A stretch of 64,000 nt of DNA from Elephas maximus indicus (GCF_024166365.1 NC_064831.1:32850768-32914767), one strand, 5' to 3'. Counted from the stretch's first letter, positions 34,230-50,659 are shown. Program-made: numbers and translations. Notes: a model not told the origin generated them from the sequence alone.

Positions 34230-36425
34230 TAATGATATTAAGGAATTCTGTGTTAATAGGATTGTGGTTATGTTATTTTTTTTTTATTATGTTATTTTTG
34301 AAGGAACCACTTTAGAGATACATTCTGAAATATTTACATTCAATATCTAAGATGTACTTCAAAATAACTGGAGTAAAGAAAATGTCAGGAATTGTGCAAG
34401 TTTTGAGATTTTACCCAGTTTATAAGCCAAAAGTTAGCCTGCCAGTTTCAGGCATGTTGGCAGAAGACACAAGGCTCCTGGCTCGGAAACCAGGGATTGT
34501 CTTACTTACAGCAAAAGCAGTAATATATTTAAGATGCTCAAAGAAAGAGTAAGTCAAGGATTTTGTATTTAGCAAAAGTGACTTTCAGTTACTCAAGATG
34601 CGAGAACTCAGGGAATATTGTTGCCGCGATAACTTTCCTGAAGAATCTACCACACCACAAGCTTGATGCACATTAAGCATAGACTTACTTGAAGCACTAA
34701 GACTAAATGAGGACTGAGAGGGGGAGAGTACAATAAGTAATGGCCATATACTCAAGCAATGCAGATATAGTACAACTGTAAAAAGTTATTTGGGGAGAAT
34801 GGAGAAAGCATATGCCAAAAAAATCTTTTAAATGTTTTCAGTAATTATAGTGGTGGTGGTGTATGTGTGTAATGTGGGATAAAGTAAATGAATAATTGCA
34901 GGATGTTGTAACTCTATCATCCACTGTGTCCTTGAGAATTAGGATTTTTGGTGCAGAAGAAAGGAAATAACAGATATAATATAAAATATACTAAGTAAAA
35001 ACTGTAATCTTGACTTTGAATTAGAAATATTTACATGAACTCATGATATACTGTACCTTAAAATTATGTTTTTACCTTAATGCATACATATGTATATATG
35101 TAAGTAGCTCTGTCCCCTGGAGAGGCCTAGAAATAATGGCAAACTTGGTAGCAGTCAGCATCTTTAGTGCCCAGATTATGATCTTGAAATACTATTCCCC
35201 ATAAAAGAAACCAGGTCTTCTTGATTCAACTCTGGGGCAGAAAATATACTAGATGAGCCGAGAACACCATGTCACACCAGAAAGCAAAGAACTTATGAAA
35301 GATTAGTAAGGTTGTGTTAAAAAGACTTGTGAAAATAAAACACATACATTAGGGAGTATTAATGGAGCTAAAATGTAGTTAATTATAAGAATAAAGGAAT
35401 ACATATATGCCCTTACGATAAAGAAAATGAAAATACATGTATCCAATATAAAAAATAGTGAGGTGGTTTTACTTCTTAGTTTACAGATCTTATCACATAA
35501 GAGGACTGTTTGAAAACTTTATGACACTGGAATTGAAAATATTGATGAAATGGACTATTTATGTGGGAAGGACGTGGGGAAGTAACTTTCCATAGCTCTC
35601 ACAATATGAAATAGGCAGTCTGAATTGTTCCATAAGTATAAAAGTTGTTTCATGATTAACTATCTTCTCACTAAGAAATTGCATGTAGTTTTCCTATAAA
35701 GTGCCTAGTTCTTTGCTTTAAAAAAAAAAAAAAAAAAGACTTGTGAACCAATCTGAAGAGGCTGTTATTAACCAAAGATGAGAAAATTCGAGAATCAAAA
35801 AAGAGAATAACTGCAATGGAAGGAAGCCCATCAAATATATGTAAACCTATGAGTTCATGATATTACAATAAAACTAACTGATCACCTCTGGAGAATATTA
35901 AGGAACCAATTGTTTCAACTGTTTATTTTGAAAATTGGTAAATAAAGGGAAAGACTCAAGCATTTATCCTGTCTTTCCTATTTGATCAGTACCATTGGGT
36001 AACCAAATAGCAGATGAGACTTTTCTCTTTATAGAATGCATTCCAACAAATAAATGAAAATGGAATAAAAGAACTGGAACATGACCATTTTGTAGCCTAT
36101 AATGAATTAAGGAACTAAGAATTGTGTTTGAGCTAACAGCTCAGAATGATAATCATACAATATGCACCCCTGTATGAACAAAACATCACCTGTGATGATT
36201 TCTCCAAAAAAAATAACTACAACCAAATCTAATGATTCAACTGCCAAGTTACAGTAAACACAGAAGACAGGAAAATGACATAATATACAAGATAGAGGAA
36301 TACAATCATTAAAATTCCAACCAAAGGAAACGCTATAGGACAAATGTCCTAGTTTGTTCAAGAAAATGGGACGAAGGGAAAATCTGTAGATTAAAAGACA
36401 TTTAATAATAAAAGAATTATACATC
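34230..36425. other. 2.2 kb of unassigned, AT-rich sequence
   Basis: No convincing gene. It contains a T tract near 34276, a short TG repeat near 34855, an A tract at 35721-35737 and two AATAAA motifs. It could be an old L1 or an old processed transcript, but no block was recognised with confidence. Confidence 0.4.
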
Positions 36426-36776
36426 ATGACCAAGTGGAATTTATCTCAGGTATACAAGGGATAAAATCAATTCAAACATAAAATCAATCAGTGCAATACA
36501 TCACATTAATAGAATGAAGGTAAAGAACTCCATGATCATTTCAAGGAATGCAGAAAAAGCACTGGACAAAATTCAACACCCTTTCATGATAACAACACTC
36601 AGCAAACTAGAAATAGAAGGGAAATTCCTCAACATGATAAAAGACATTATTAAAAATTCACAGCTAATATCAAACAAAATGGGGAAAGACAACATTTACC
36701 CCCTAAACTCAGGAAAAAGAATGCCTGCTGTCACAACTGCTATTCAACATTATACTGAAAGCTCTAATCAATGTAA

Positions 36777-36982
36777 TTGTTGTTATTAGGTGCCATAGAG
36801 TCGATTCTGACCCTTAGTGAGCCTATATGACAGAGTAGCACTGCCCCATAGGATTTCCTAGGCTGAAATCTTTACAGGAGCAGGTCACCAGGTTTTTTCT
36901 CCCACGGAGCAGCTGGTGGTTCAAACCACCAACCTTTCAGTTAGCAGCCAAGCGCTTAACCATTGCCCCACCAGGGCTCCCT
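36777..36982 (-). repeat. Older AfroSINE variant in the L1 fragment
   Basis: Reverse long-variant copy (ggtgccatagagtcgattct ... ccattgccccaccagggctc). Confidence 0.82.
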
Positions 36983-37208
36983 CCAAAACAATTAGGCAAG
37001 AAAAAGAAATAAAAGGCATCCAAATCAGAAAGGGGGAAGTAAAACTCTCTCTGTTCACAGAAGGCATGATTCTATTTCTATACGTAGGATAGCTGAAAAG
37101 GAAATTAAGAAAATTCCATTTATAATAGCACCTAAAAGAATAGAATACTTAGGACGGTAAAAAACTTGTACACTGAAAACTCTAAAACATTGCTGGAAGA
37201 ATTTAAAA

Positions 37209-37367
37209 GCCAAAAACCCAGTGCCATCGAGTCGATTCTGACTCAGAGTGACCCTATAGGACAGGGTATAACTGCCCCATAGTTTCCAAGGAGTGCCTGG
37301 CGGATTCAAACTGCTGACCTTTTGGTTAGCAGTCATAGCACTTAACCACTACGCCACCAGGGTTTCC
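37209..37367 (-). repeat. AfroSINE in the L1 fragment
   Basis: Reverse full copy, flanked by gaagaattt and aaagaattt, an imperfect duplication. Confidence 0.85.
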
Positions 37368-37769
37368 ATGTGAAAGAATTTGAACAAGACCTAAATAAAT
37401 AAATAAATGGAAAGACATACCGTATTCGTGGATTGGAAGACTTAATATTGTTAAGATATTAATATTATCTAAAGTGATCTACAGATTCAATGTAATCTCT
37501 ATCAAAATTCTAACAGTCATTTATCATATTTTTGCTATGAGTTAGGGTTGATGGGTTAATTAAAGGAAAATTCTGAAAATTGAAGAGAGAAAATAAATGC
37601 AAACCTGAGAATGTTCCAGAAAAAAAAAAAATTCTAACAGTCTATTTTGCAGAATAAAAAAGCTGAAGCTCAGATTCATAGGAATTGCAAGGGGCCCTGA
37701 ATAGCCAAAGCAATCTTGAAAGAAGTACAAAGTAGGAGGACTCACACTTACTAATTTTAAAATTATTAT

Positions 37770-37915
37770 AAAGCTCCATAGGGTTTTCAAGGCTGTGACC
37801 TTTCAGAAGCAGATCGCCAGGCCTGTCTTCCAAGATTAGATAGATATATAGATAGATAGGCGATAGATAAGGTAGGTATGTAGGTTGGTATGTAGGTAGG
37901 TAGGTAGATTGAAAG
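37770..37915. repeat. SINE fragment followed by GATA/GTAG microsatellite
   Basis: About 65 bp of reverse SINE middle (gaccttttcag-like block, agcagatcgccaggcctgtc) run into gata, gatag and gtag units until about 37915. Confidence 0.75.
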
Positions 37916-38554
37916 ATTAGGCTGTTTTTTCCTTTGGCTGTCATTTCCACTTCTGTGAAACTTGCATATTTTCCCTAACTTGTTACTTCTTGTTCTTCTT
38001 CACATGTTAGCCGTGTGTGCATACACTCACCCTGTACCATGGAACTAACAGAATCAGCATCAGATCCTTAAGTCCAACTTGGACAGTTGGATTCAGACTA
38101 CACGAGCAGCTCGCTGTTTTTCTTTTACGCATCAGTATTCACTTTTATAGTTAGTGGTGCTGCTCAATTGTATGCACTAAGCAAAATCCAGTTTCAAATC
38201 AAGTACTAGTTTTGCACCTATTTCAGTCATGCCCTAGTACAAACACCTTCAGCAACCTGTTTTTGAAAATTCATGTATCCCTGGTTACTGAAGTTTTTTT
38301 TAAGACTAAGGTAAAGTAGGTCAAGTAGAGAAACGCCATTTGTGAATACTTAATATCCATATATTAAGTGTATGAGATACTTAAATGGGGAATTAGAATT
38401 GTCCCTTCTAGTATTTTTCAATAGATGAATACTTTATAAACACCTTCGGGTTGGCTGATAGGAAGGTTAACTTGGTTAAATCCACTATCAAACAGGCCAA
38501 ACCATTTTTAATAAATAAAACACATTATTTTTGGAAAATTTTCAAATTAGCCCT
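37916..38554. other. Unique sequence, no feature recognised
   Basis: No open frame, RNA gene or repeat is recognised in this 640 bp. Confidence 0.5.
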
Positions 38555-38717
38555 TCTAGGAAAACCTGGTGATGTAGTGGTTAAGTGCTACGGCTGCTAA
38601 CCAAAAGGTCAGCAGTCTGAATCCACCAGGCGCTCCTTGGAAGCTCTATGGGGCAGTACTACTGTATACTATAGGGTCGCTATGAGTCGGAATTGACTCG
38701 ACAGCAATGGATTTTTA
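38555..38717 (+). repeat. AfroSINE
   Basis: Forward copy from aggaaaacctggtgatgtag to gactcgacagcaatgg. Confidence 0.87.
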
Positions 38718-39535
38718 AGAATACTACGTCAAATCCAATTCAGAGGTGTAGCAGACTGGTGCTCGATTAAGGATTATACCTAAAGCCACCATTTATATAA
38801 CAACCCCTTGCCCCCACCCCGTCAGTGCTCTTTAGACTCAACTTCTGTCCATATCCTGGGCAGTAAGCAAGCCTGTCATTTGGGACTAAACCAGCCTTCA
38901 GCTGGACATTAGGGCATTTGCTTCACTATGGAATATGTAGCATCATTCATTCCTTTAAATATTTATTGAGCTCCTGGACATTACATTGAACCAGACAATC
39001 CTCCCCCACCAAAAAAACAAACCACAAAAACACTGTCCTTATGGAGCTCTTCTAGTGGAGACAGACATGTGAACGAATAGACAAAAGAAATGCAGGGAAA
39101 ATAGTGAGTGCTGGAGGGTAGGGTACAATTTTTAATAGGATGAAACCATAATCATGCTCTACTAAGGAGATACAGAGCAAGGACTAGGAAGTGAAGGAGC
39201 AAGTCCTGTGAACACCTATGGGAAGAATCTCCCAAGCAGAGGGAACACAAGTGTAAAAGCCTGAAGCAAGAATGCACCTAACAGGGTTAAGGGAGGGGAA
39301 GGGTAGTAAGACAGAGGTGACGGGCAAGGATCACAGGGCTTTCTGGGTGAACTGCGTGTTTAAAATACACTTTCACAAGAAGGGATGCGGGGACAACAGG
39401 TAGGCAATAACAATATCCAGGTGGTAATGGTGGCTTGCATCAGTGATGGCAAGAGGTGATAAAGTTAAATTCCAGATATATTTTTAATGAAGAGTCAAGC
39501 ATGACCACTAAGAATTTTGCTCTCAGCAACTGGAA

Positions 39536-39699
39536 CCAAACCAAAAACCAAACCCATTACCTTCAATTCCAACTTGTAGGGACCTTATATGACAGACTAG
39601 AACTGCTCCTACAGGGTTTCCAAGGAGCAGCTGATGGATTTTAACTGCTGACCTTTTGGTTAGCAACCAAGCTCTTAACCAATGTGCCACCAGGACTCC
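39536..39699 (-). repeat. AfroSINE with 12 bp target-site duplication
   Basis: Reverse copy flanked by cagcaactggaa at 39524-39535 and 39700-39711. Confidence 0.9.
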
Positions 39700-39756
39700 C
39701 AGCAACTGGAAAGGAGGATAAAACTGTTGAGATCAGGAATACCTTTCTAGATGCTA

Positions 39757-40100
39757 AAGATTGTCAAAAATGTGTTGTAAATCCTAACCCCTATACCTGT
39801 GATTATAATCCCATTTGGCAATGGGTTATGTTAATGAGCCAGTATTAGTAGTGTGTGTCTTGAGTCAGTCTCTCTTGAGATTTATAAAAGGAGACTGAGG
39901 AAGCAGAAATGGGAGTAGATCCCATGTCACATTAAGGTCACCAAGGAGCCTAGGAATAAAAGCTGAAGAGACTAGTACCCTCCCCCAGAGCTGACAGAAA
40001 GCCTTCCCCTAGAGTCAGCGGCCTGAATTCAAACTTCTAGCCTCCTAAACTGTGAGAAAATGAATTTGTTAAAACTACCCACTTGTGGTATTTGTTAAAG
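39757..40100 (+). repeat. MaLR LTR fragment
   Basis: Contains tgttgtaaatcctaacccct, gttatgttaatgagccagta, gaaagccttcccctagagtc and cacttgtggtatttgttaaa. The first bases of the LTR are missing or diverged. Confidence 0.8.
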
Positions 40101-40899
40101 ATAGGTGTTTGAAATGCCGACTTGACATGCAAGTGGAGATGTCAAGTAGGCAGCTGGATAGACAAACCTGAGTTCAGATGGTATAGGCTAGGAACACAAA
40201 CCAAGAAACTGAGTATCTAAGGATAGTAAAAATAACTTCCAAGGACCAAGTTCTAGGATCCTCCAACACTGACAAAGGTCTGTGATAAGGAAGAACTAGC
40301 AGAGGGTGCTCAGTGACTTAAATAAAATGAATGCTGCAAATAGACCAATGTATTTATGAACAAAGTCACTGGTAATCCTGACAGCAGTCACTGCCTTGGA
40401 ATTGGGGTAAAGTCCAATCACAGTGAATTAAGAAAAGGAAAAATTGGGACTCAAATATATAGGTTAACTCCTTTGAACTTTGCTCTAAGGGGGATGAATA
40501 GGGCTTTATCTGGAAGGATATGAGTAGAAAATTTGACAGAAGAGAGCACCTGAGTCATGAGCTTGATTAGACAAGGATGGGACCTAATGGTCAAATGGAA
40601 AGGTTGTCTTACCACAATTCATCCAGTGACAACAGGGAAAGCAGAGAGAACAAACACATGCATAGGTGACAGGACACTAAGGAATGGGAATTTGTGAGTT
40701 TTTTTCTCATCTACTTTAAACTTCCCGATTACAAGCAGCAAGACCGTTGGATAAGCAAGAATGGGGAAGTTGGAAGTTTGAGGATAAATGAGGTGATAAA
40801 GGAAATACTGGTACCAGTAACCATCATTTCCTTAGCCATATTTATCTTCATAGGTGCACAGCAGGATATTTTATCTAAATAATCAGTTCACTTCGCTGT

Positions 40900-41275
40900 A
40901 AAAAACCAGCTGCCTTCTAGTTGAACTCATGGCAACCCCTACGTGTGTCAGAACAGAACTGTGCTCCATAGGGTTTTCAACAGCTAATCTTTGGAAGTAG
41001 AACATCAATATTTCAAAGATGCCTCTGGCAGGGCTCGCCTTGTGGTTAGCAGCCAAGCAGAGGAATGGTTTTATCACCTCACTTTACTATATAAACCCAC
41101 CGGCTATCAATTCGATTCTGATTCACAATGACCCTGTAGGACAGAGTAGAACTGCTCCAGTTTCCAAGGATGTAAATTTTTATAAAAGCAGGCTGCCACA
41201 TCTTTCTCCCGCAGAGCAGCTGGTGGGTTTGAACTAACAGTCTGGTAAGCAGCCAAGCATCTAACCTCTACCCCA
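40900..41275 (-). repeat. Two older SINE copies in tandem
   Basis: One reverse long-variant copy at about 40900-41060 (cttctagttgaactcatggc ... ttgtggttagcagccaagca) and another at about 41095-41275 (gctatcaattcgattctgat ... taaccts-like end with cccatca). Both are diverged. Confidence 0.7.
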
Positions 41276-41278
41276 TCA

Positions 41279-41737
41279 GTCTTAGTTATCTGATCTAGTG
41301 CTACTGTAACAGAAATACCTAAGTTGACAGTGTTAAAAAGTTTATTCTCAGTTTAAACCCAAAAAACAAACCCATTGCTGTTGACTCCAACTCACAGCAA
41401 CTCTACAGGACAGAGCATAACTGCCCCATAGGGTTTCCAAGGAGTGCCTGGTGGATTCCAGCTGCCGACCTTTTTGGTTAGCAGCCATAACCCTTAACCT
41501 CCATGCCACCAGGTTTTCCTCAGTTTAGGTGGCTAGAAACCCAAATTCAGGATACCAGCTCTAGTGGAAGGCTTTCTCTCTTGGCTCTGGTCCTTGCCTC
41601 AACATCTGTGGGCCCGGTGTGCCTTGGAGATCTCCATGCATCTTGGCATCAATCTTCCCCTGGGTCTACGAAATCCTCAGCGCAGGGACCCCAAGTCCAA
41701 AGGACGTACTTTGCTCCCGGCTCTTCTTTCTTGGTGT
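41279..41737 (-). repeat. MaLR LTR with AfroSINE insertion
   Basis: Reverse LTR starting cttagttatctgatctagtg and continuing after the SINE with aaattcaggataccagctct and gaccccaagtccaaagga. The rest of the LTR is lost or displaced by the SINE at 41738. Confidence 0.75.
41356..41518 (-). repeat. AfroSINE with 9 bp target-site duplication
   Basis: Reverse copy flanked by ctcagttta at 41347-41355 and 41519-41527. Confidence 0.9.
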
Positions 41738-41910
41738 ACTGCTAACAAAAAGGTCAGTGGCTCGAACCCAGCAGCTGATCCACAGGAGAAAGAGGCAGTC
41801 TACTTCTGTAAAGATTTATAGCCTTGGAAACCCTATGGGGCAGTTCTACTCTGTCCTACAGGGTCACTATAAATTGGAATGGACTCAACGGCAGTGGGTT
41901 TGGTTGGTTT
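41738..41910 (+). repeat. AfroSINE long variant
   Basis: Forward copy lacking the start of the head (actgctaacaaaaaggtcag ... actcaacggcagtgggtttg), with the extra middle block ctacttctgtaaagatttat. Confidence 0.82.
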
Positions 41911-42061
41911 TGGTTTCTCATCCATTTACCTGTAAGGGCAGTGGGTGAAAAACTTCCTGACCAGGTCAGAAAAGTTTCACTAAAAAAGTTCGACAACATT
42001 TGATTTACCAAACTGTTATTTAAAAAGAATGTTCAGAAACACAGCATCACAAATAAGATCT

Positions 42062-42067
42062 TTTATT
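42062..42067 (-). terminator. RPS3A: RPS3A poly(A) signal AATAAA
   Basis: AATAAA on the - strand 24 bp after the stop codon. The 3' UTR is therefore only about 45-55 bases, typical of ribosomal-protein mRNAs. Cleavage is expected near 42040-42050. Confidence 0.88.
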
Positions 42068-42090
42068 TGTTACCATTAAAAATCTGAATT

Positions 42091-46459
<4,369 letters not shown>

Positions 46460-46477
46460 GGTGCTGCTCAGAGAGCC

Positions 46478-46527
46478 AAAAGGGCTGAAATGCAACTCGC
46501 GCGAGAACTTAGGTGTACGGGCGGGGC
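46478..46527 (-). promoter_or_regulatory. RPS3A TOP start site and GC box
   Basis: Upstream of the ATG the - strand reads cagcccttttggctctctga. The pyrimidine run at about 46484-46478 fits a 5' terminal oligopyrimidine start, which puts RPS3A mRNA under growth-dependent (mTOR) translation control like other ribosomal-protein mRNAs. A GC box (GGGCGGGGC on +) at 46519-46527 and the palindrome ctcgcgcgag at 46496-46505 lie within 45 bp upstream. Confidence 0.75.
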
Positions 46528-46740
46528 CGCCGTATGCGTGACCTTCGGTCTCGCGCTACTTACGGCCTCAGGAATATTGCGGCAACCGCGAGAGGCTCTC
46601 CTCCGGCTATAGCTGTGACAGCGCCATCGTGTGCTTGGAGACCGTGCAAAACGCCGCGGACGGTTCGTCGGGAGGCTGCGCTCTTGAGGCGCGGGAGCAG
46701 GCGGCCTGAGGGTTATCTGTGGTCACTGTGGCTCTGACAA

Positions 46741-46748
46741 CCGGAAGT
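46741..46748 (+). promoter_or_regulatory. ETS-type motif CCGGAAGT upstream of RPS3A
   Basis: Consensus GABP/ETS site about 260 bp upstream of the inferred start, at the edge of the CpG island. Common in ribosomal-protein and housekeeping promoters; binding is not shown. Confidence 0.45.
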
Positions 46749-46827
46749 AAATTTCCGTGGAAGGAGACAGCCGCTCAGGATCTTTCAAAGCTGAGCTCAC
46801 CATGTAACCCTCCAAACCTGTTCTCGA

Positions 46828-47000
46828 GAGTATGGGCTTTGGAATTATTCAGCAGATCCAGATTCAAATGCTGGTTTCAACACGGTTTAGCCTTGAGATG
46901 TCTCTACACTGCACTGTCCTCATCTGTCAAACGGGGATAATAATGTTATCTAACTCATAAGGTTGTTAGTAGGATTACATAAGTATAACTTCAATGATAC
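46828..47000 (+). repeat. MIR fragment upstream of RPS3A
   Basis: Forward MIR: cagattcaaatgctggtttc, ctgtcctcatctgtcaaacg, aaggttgttagtaggattac. Confidence 0.8.
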
Positions 47001-48290
47001 TGGTAGTATTTTGCTTGTTGATATGAGTGCTGGTTAGTTAAGTATGTTATCTTTTGAATATGCATCAGTCTGTACTCTTATTTGTGCACTTTTCTATCTG
47101 TGTATTTAAAAAGTAAAGTGAGCTCTGCTGATTGTTTCCGTAAGGGACAATGGACCCAATGTTCCCAGGTAGTAGTTTGATTTTTCAGGAAAAGCTAGAA
47201 GACCCTTTTCTTTCCTCTTTTTTAGTGAAATCTCCAAATTTTTCGATTTTTGCAACTAGTCCAAATTTTTTTTGGTAAATTGTACGGGTTTAAGAAAATA
47301 TCCTGGCTAGATGTGACCTGCCAGCTTAAGTGTGTAGCCCCTGGAAAGCTTCTGGGCCTTAGAGGCTTGGTACTCAGCCAGTGGTATAGGAGTTCCCTTT
47401 TCAAACTTCCCTTCTGGCTACTCCAGTGTCCAAAGCGGACACGAACTCCCGCTGCCTCCAGCAAGCCTTTAAATCTTGTCATCCTTTGTCCTTCTGGCTA
47501 CTGTCCTCAGTCTCCTACTACTCCCACCAACCAAGACAGTATCACTAAATCTCTAATCCAATCCTGAAACCTTTCAGTAATTCCATAAACCCCACTTGCC
47601 CATAGGATAAAGTCAAAGTCCTTAGCTGGGCCTGTGAAACCTGTCTTATCTCACCACATCTTAGCCTGTACCATATCTAATACTTGCAGCAGCCATAAAA
47701 AAAAAAAAAACTTTTTTAATTACACATTAAGGACCAACCCAGCCATATCACCTAGAAAATTTATAACTCCCTGAACTAAACAGGGAATTTAAATTGCCTC
47801 CATTCCGTTATCAGCAGGCAAATACCCCTGCGTTTTCATGCCAGTTTGAATGCCTTTCTTCTTTCACTAGGAGATTGATTCCCCAGGCAGACTTTCTCAT
47901 ATCTGTGGCAGAAGACCTAGGACTACTTAACTTGCTGGTGACTATTGATTAAACATGTCCCTCTCACTGAGAGCAGGAGGGTACACAGTGCAGTCTTTTT
48001 GTTCATGCCCCATCTCTTAGCACACAGTAGGTCCTCAAAACATTTGTTGAATGAACAAATAAAAAGTTAGATGACATCAGTAGTGATTTCCAGTCTTTTG
48101 GGTTTTATGGATCAGTCCAGATTTTCAAAATAATTTCAGGAACTAACACCACTACAATTTTTAAATTTTGTTTTTAATAAAAACAAAAACAAACAAAAAA
48201 AAACTGCTATTAACTATCAGCATCATCTAATTTTAAAGTTATATCTTGACACCCAAAATAAAAAGTAAAAGTAAAGACCAAATCCTCTTA
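47001..48290 (+). repeat. Mostly unique sequence with L2 remnants
   Basis: From about 47490 L2-like text appears (ggataaagtcaaagtcctta, tagctgggcctgtgaaacct) and the L2 end tagcacacagtaggtcctca lies at 48017-48036. Between 47001 and 47490 nothing is recognised. Confidence 0.55.
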
Positions 48291-48649
48291 AAAACTCAGT
48301 TCTGGGAAACAGAGCCAACATGGCGTCCTAGACAGATGCATCATGCTGTCCCTCTGCAGCAAAGACCAGAAAAACTAAGTAAAACAGACAGAGACATCAG
48401 TCCTGGAACCCCAAGCATGAAATGAAGGGATAAAAAGCTAGATCAAACACATAATGGAAGGAAAACAGAGAACGAGGTGAGATACAGAGTGGAGGTCCCC
48501 TGCCAACTAACATGGCACAGTGTCACCATCTTGGAGCACAGCTAGCAATGACCCAGACAAGGAGTACAGGAAGGCAACTTCATGGAACTCCCAAGAGGAA
48601 ACATAGCACCTGGTAACCAGAGAAACACATTTTCCGATCCTTGACCCTA

Positions 48650-49700
48650 TTGCAATGTACACCACCCCCACCCCTTCCTGATGGATCGTGCTGTGCCACT
48701 TGCCTAGAGAGCTACTGGCCACCCTCACCCTGGCTCCACCTCTCCCCCACCTGCCAGCTCCTGCTGCACCATTTTTTTTTTTTTTAACTATTTTCCCTTT
48801 TCTTTTCTTTCTCCTTCCCACCTAGCCCCATACACCACCCCCACACCTTCCAGAGGGGCCATGCCACACAGCTCAACTAGAAAACTGCCGACCCTCTGTC
48901 ACCCTGGGTGCACCCCACCCCCAACATTTGGCCCCTGCTGCACCAATTTTTTTTCCCTTTCTTCCTATTCATTCTCCCTCACCTAGCCCAATACGCCACC
49001 TCTATTCCTTCTCACCAGGCCACACCACACCACCGAGAGTAGAGAGATACTGGGCCTAGGTCTGCCTGCCCCCACCCAACATGCCATTTTTTCTCTTTTT
49101 ATTCTTTCTTTTCCTCCTTTTCTTTCTCCCTCCCAACTAGCCCCGTACCCCGCCTCTACCACTTCCCACCAGGCCTCCCCTTGCTACCTTGGCTACAGAG
49201 CACTAGCCCGCCGCCAGCCTGGGGCTGCACCACCCCCACCCACCTAGCCCTGTACACCATCCCCAGCCCCTTCCCATCAGGCTACACCACACTGCCTTGG
49301 CTAGAGAACCACCAGCGCACTGCCACCCTGGGCCTGCCCCGCCCCCACCCACTGGCTCCTGCCTTGCCATTTTGTTTTTTCTTTTTCCCCTTTCTTTTCT
49401 TTCTCCATCCCACCTGGCCTCATAGGCCACCACCTCTGCACCTTCCTGCATGATCTTGTTACACTGCCACTGCTAGAGATCCACCACTCTGCTGCTTTCT
49501 ACCTCACACATGACTCCATATACCATCTCCCTCCATACCTGCCAGCCCCCAGGTCCACCCTACCTGACCCTCCAGCTACCTTTTTTTTTCCGTTCTCTCT
49601 CTTTTCTTTCTTTCCCCCAACCAGCTCCGTACACCACCCACCCCTTCCCCTCAGCCCTCACTGTGGCACCACAGCAAGAGCACCTTTTGTTCAGGCCTGC
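48650..49700 (+). repeat. Tandem C-rich monomers in the L1 copy B 5' region
   Basis: A unit beginning like cctagccccatacaccaccc followed by ccaggc, a ctagagaac-type block and a T/CT-rich run recurs at about 48655, 48821, 48982, 49137, 49242, 49412, 49508 and 49620. Spacing is about 155-170 bp with some shorter units of about 95-115 bp. This is organised like the promoter monomers of rodent L1 elements. Open frames here (for example 49181-49453) only reflect composition. Confidence 0.7.
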
Positions 49701-50057
49701 CACCACACCAGGCCTCCATTGCCCCTACCCTCCCGCCTCTTGACCAGCTGCTGAACGGTGGGCAGCAATCCTGTCTAACACCACCACGTATCTGGCAAGG
49801 GGCTGTGAATGCTCCCACACTGCTGGACCAACAAGAGGAGGCAGACACTGCCCACTCAGCCTGCCCTCAGCCACTTTGCTAAACCAGTGTACAACGAAGT
49901 GGGCTTGCCATGCCTGCTGCTGCCCTGCCCATGAGAACCAAGGTGGTAAGAGCTATGGTGTCCACAGTCGAGCAAGAAGCAAAGCACTCCAGTCCCACCC
50001 TCCTGACATATCAAAACAAAACAAAGAAACAAGACAAAACAAATGAACATACAGTTT

Positions 50058-50578
50058 ATAATGGATTGGATTGTGTCCCCCCAAAATATGTGTCAAGTTG
50101 GTTGGGCCATGATTCCCAGTATTCTGTGATTGTCCTCCATTTTATGATTTTCCTATGTGTTATAAATCATAATCTCTGCCTGCGGTTAAAGAGGATTAGG
50201 GCAGGATGCTCAGGCCACATCCCTGATCCAATGTAAATGGAGTTTTCCTGGGGTGTGGCCTGCACCACTTTTTATCTTACAAGAGATAAAAGGAAAGGGA
50301 AGCAAGCAGAGAGCTGAGGACCTCATACCACCTAGAAAGCAGTGCTGGGAGCTGAGCATGTCCTTTGGACTCAGAGTTCCTGCGCAGAGAAGCTCATAGT
50401 CCAGGGGAGGATTGATGACAAGGACCTTCCTCCAGAGCCAACAGAGAAAGCCTTCCCCTGGAGCTGACACCCTGAATTTGGACTTTTAGCCTACTAGATG
50501 GTGAGAAAATAAATTTCTCTTTCTTGATGCTATTTACTTGTGGTATTCCTGTTATAGCAGCACTAGATGACTAATACA
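50058..50578 (+). repeat. Solo MaLR LTR in L1 copy B
   Basis: Complete LTR from ataatggattggattgtgtc to cactagatgactaataca, with ccatgattcccagtattctg and gaccttcctccagagcc inside. Confidence 0.85.
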
Positions 50579-50659
50579 CAATCAATAAATAAAAAAAAAA
50601 ATACCTTAATGTCTCAGAGACAGCAGACAATATTCAAAACATATAAAAAAGCAGGACAA

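Larger units (their letters stand above)
36426..37765 (+). repeat. Older L1 ORF2 fragment with two SINE insertions
   Basis: The frame from 36514 has NAEKALDKIQHPFMITTL followed by a KFLNMIKDIIK-type block, the RT entry region of L1 ORF2. The matching sequence resumes after each SINE and ends in cgtggattggaagacttaat-like blocks. It is more diverged than L1 copy A and has lost its reading frame. Confidence 0.8.
38940..40890 (+). repeat. Ancient interspersed repeat of unnamed family (long copy)
   Basis: Blocks such as cttatggagctcttctagtg, aagcctgaagcaagaatgc, gtggtaatggtggcttgcat and tggagatgtcaagtaggcag occur in a fixed order that I associate with a common old mammalian repeat. A second, shorter copy sits at 60720-61190. 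An AfroSINE and a MaLR LTR interrupt it. The family name is not certain, and the right end is approximate. Confidence 0.45.

Noticed and set aside
49181..49453. Proline-rich open frames in the 48.6-49.8 kb region
   Set aside because: They follow the C-rich tandem monomers of an L1 5' region and occur on both strands, a composition effect.
48650..49700. Possible CRISPR-like or satellite array
   Set aside because: Units are unequal and diverged with no constant repeat/variable spacer pattern, and they sit just in front of L1 ORF1.
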